Assembly (NCBI RefSeq): GCF_005502275.1
Contig: NZ_SWLZ01000002.1
Location: 124,001-188,000, forward strand
Origin: Robertmurraya siralis
Lineage (GTDB): Bacteria; Bacillota; Bacilli; Bacillales; Cytobacillaceae
Reading direction: 5' to 3'
DNA length: 64,000 nucleotides
Positions within the stretch are counted from its first letter, which is position 1. Each line of letters begins with the position of its first letter. Made by a program: the position numbers and the translations under genes. The notes beneath the pieces were generated by a model. The model saw only the letters and a list, made by a program, of their open reading frames with translations. It searched no databases and was not told the DNA's origin. This document shows positions 62,578-64,000 of this stretch, in pieces.

Positions 62578-63366
62578 TTATTCTACTGTCTCCAAGACCA
62601 GAAATAATTCTTCTAAATGGCGAATCTCATAATCTGGTTCTACGTCATTTCTTTCCTTATCATGGCGATTGATCCAAACGGATTTCATGCCGATCCGCGA
62701 TGCTCCCAGTATATCTGTCATCAAGTTATCTCCGACCATAATAGCTTCATCCTTGGAAACTTCCATAAGTTGGAGCGCATGCTCAAAAATGGTAGGATCG
62801 GGCTTACCTCGCCCAAATGCTCCTGAAATCACAATCTCGTCAAAATATGGAGCAATTTCTGGTGTAATCGCTAGTTTCGTATTTTGCAAATCAGGAGAAC
62901 CGTTTGTAAGAAGCAATAATTTATATTGTCCTTTTAGCTTGTCCAATACAGAAAAAGTGTCCTCATAAACAAATGGTGCCTTTTTACGCTCCAAAGGAAA
63001 TCGCTCAGCCAGTTGCGCTCCAAAATCTGCATCCTCGATTCCTAAGGCTGACAATCCTTGGGTCCATGCGTCCTTGCGATAAGTAGGAACGAGAGCCTTC
63101 ATTTTTTGAAAGTTCTCATCTCCATCATCGTGAAAATTCCCCCATAATCCTTCAAACGGGTTTATCCCGATCATTTTTGTGAAAGAATACGTTTCATAAG
63201 ACGCATAAAGCTTAGTTGCTGCACGTCGAACAACCTCTTCTAATTCCTCCGGATCGACACCATATTTTCTCTCCGCTTCCTTGCATGTTGCGACAAACGC
63301 TTCCTTCACACTTTTATGATCCCAAAGCAATGTATCATCTAAATCAAAAAAAATAGCTTTAATCAT
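62578..63366 (-). CDS. HAD-family hydrolase (YfnB/YjjG-like nucleotidase)
   Basis: 262 residues. Motif [12 protein letters not shown] at the N-terminus, motif [13 protein letters not shown], motif III Lys within [17 protein letters not shown], motif [15 protein letters not shown]. Relatives hydrolyse 5'-nucleotides or noncanonical pyrimidine nucleotides. Position agrees with yfnB. Ends 44 bases upstream of recQ and may be transcribed with it. Confidence 0.85.
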   Translation of the reverse strand: MIKAIFFDLDDTLLWDHKSVKEAFVATCKEAERKYGVDPEELEEVVRRAATKLYASYETYSFTKMIGINPFEGLWGNFHDDGDENFQKMKALVPTYRKDAWTQGLSALGIEDADFGAQLAERFPLERKKAPFVYEDTFSVLDKLKGQYKLLLLTNGSPDLQNTKLAITPEIAPYFDEIVISGAFGRGKPDPTIFEHALQLMEVSKDEAIMVGDNLMTDILGASRIGMKSVWINRHDKERNDVEPDYEIRHLEELFLVLETVE

Positions 63367-63640
63367 TTTCAGTCCCTCCCGTAAAAATGTTCAGCTTAAA
63401 ATTAAGAGTACAAGGAAAAAGGGAAATAGTAAATAGATGAAGGATCCTATATTGCCCAAGTGTTTGCTTCAACTCATTCCTATTAAGGCAATCTTAAAAG
63501 ATCCGAACATTCTCTCCAGCAAAAGGCACGGACAATCCCAATGTTTTCTTAAATGTCAAGTGAAATTCTTGTAATTTTTCATAATTCAGTTATTATAATA
63601 TTTAGGAAAACGAAATTTCTTCTTAGAAAGAAGTGTTCAT

Positions 63641-64000
63641 ATGGACGAACAACTTATCGCAAAACGCAACCTTAAAATTATGTGGTTTGCAAACTTTTTT
63701 ATTGCGGGAAGTATGACGATGGTTCTCCCGTTTATCTCCCTTTATATTGACTCATTCGGCAATTTTTCCGACCAATATGTCCAGCATTGGTCAGGGATCA
63801 CCTTCGGTGTTACCTTTGTTACCGCATTTATTTTCTCACCTCTTTGGGGAAGGATCGGGGATAAGTATGGACGAAGAAAGCTCCTGATCTTTTCTGCATT
63901 TGGAATGGCCTGTTCAATATTGCTGATGGGATTCGTGAATACCGTTTGGCAGCTGTTTTTATTAAGAATGTTCATGGGAGTATTTGCTGGTTTCATCTCG
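63641..64000 (+). CDS. MFS efflux transporter, N-terminal part
   Basis: Open from ATG 63641 to the window edge, 120 residues. MDEQLIAKRNLKIMWFANFF opens the first helix; the loop motif WGRIGDKYGRRKLLI after helix 2 is the MFS drug-exporter signature. Resembles MdtG-like multidrug carriers. The ribosome site AGAAAG is weak. The C-terminal two thirds lie outside. Confidence 0.82.
   Translation, partial: MDEQLIAKRNLKIMWFANFFIAGSMTMVLPFISLYIDSFGNFSDQYVQHWSGITFGVTFVTAFIFSPLWGRIGDKYGRRKLLIFSAFGMACSILLMGFVNTVWQLFLLRMFMGVFAGFIS

Overview
The window is chromosomal DNA from a low-GC, spore-forming, motile member of the Bacillaceae. The evidence is strong AGGAGG-type ribosome binding sites, many GTG/TTG starts, U-tailed hairpin terminators, spore genes (pdaA, a gerA/B/C-type receptor operon, a SpoVB-like flippase), the biofilm switch proteins SinR and SinI, and motAB. 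The gene order partly follows the yfjO-yfnB region of Bacillus subtilis (yfjO, yfjP, pdaA, yfjT, yfkAB, yfkD, yfkF, yfkH-I-J-K, yflG/map, acyP, yfkQRST, yfmL, yfnB), with insertions between the blocks.

Layout. 1-3.4 kb: arabinose genes (araD-araB leftwards, araR upstream) with TGTACGTACA operators. 3.6-5.1 kb: decayed genes (a frameshifted aminoglycoside-acetyltransferase-like gene, a recombinase tail, a VOC-protein tail). 5.3-7.2 kb: an AraC regulator divergent from a short-chain dehydrogenase. 7.4-10.6 kb: RNA methyltransferase, DNA glycosylase, pdaA. 11.2-12.6 kb: a 21-repeat type I-C-like CRISPR array without cas genes. 12.6-18.1 kb: CueP-like lipoprotein, class I fumarase, yfkAB, yfkD, OsmC. 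18.2-24 kb: MFS carrier, SPC-type metal ATPase behind a PerR-like box, yfkH-I-J-K. 24.2-28 kb: HD-GYP protein, methionine aminopeptidase, sinR, and sinI on the opposite strand. 28-42 kb: motAB, acetyltransferases, topB, MFS, yeeN, ampS, acyP, a yhdT-panF wreck, mscL, DMT transporter. 42-48.8 kb: ECF sigma factor, DoxX, flippase, and a lia cell-envelope stress module split into liaIH and liaFSR. 49-57.9 kb: CAP/LysM protein, RraA-like protein, Rieske oxidoreductase, DEAD-box helicase, and a germinant receptor operon in the order D-B-A-C. 58-64 kb: ThrE-type exporter pair, two HAD phosphatases, recQ, start of an MFS efflux gene.

The most striking signal is at 27.2-27.45 kb. A 44-residue SinI-like gene, too short for ordinary ORF calling, sits directly behind a sequence with the hallmarks of a class I cyclic-di-GMP (GEMM) riboswitch: GGGCAAACC, a GAAA tetraloop, GGGACGCAAAG and a CUAAG/UAUG tetraloop receptor. 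An HD-GYP (c-di-GMP phosphodiesterase family) gene and sinR lie within 3 kb. This suggests that c-di-GMP directly gates the SinR antagonist. A second unusual signal is three intergenic arrays of five short motifs (TCGGTC or TTCCGGAA) spaced 20-21 bp apart, i.e. two helical turns.
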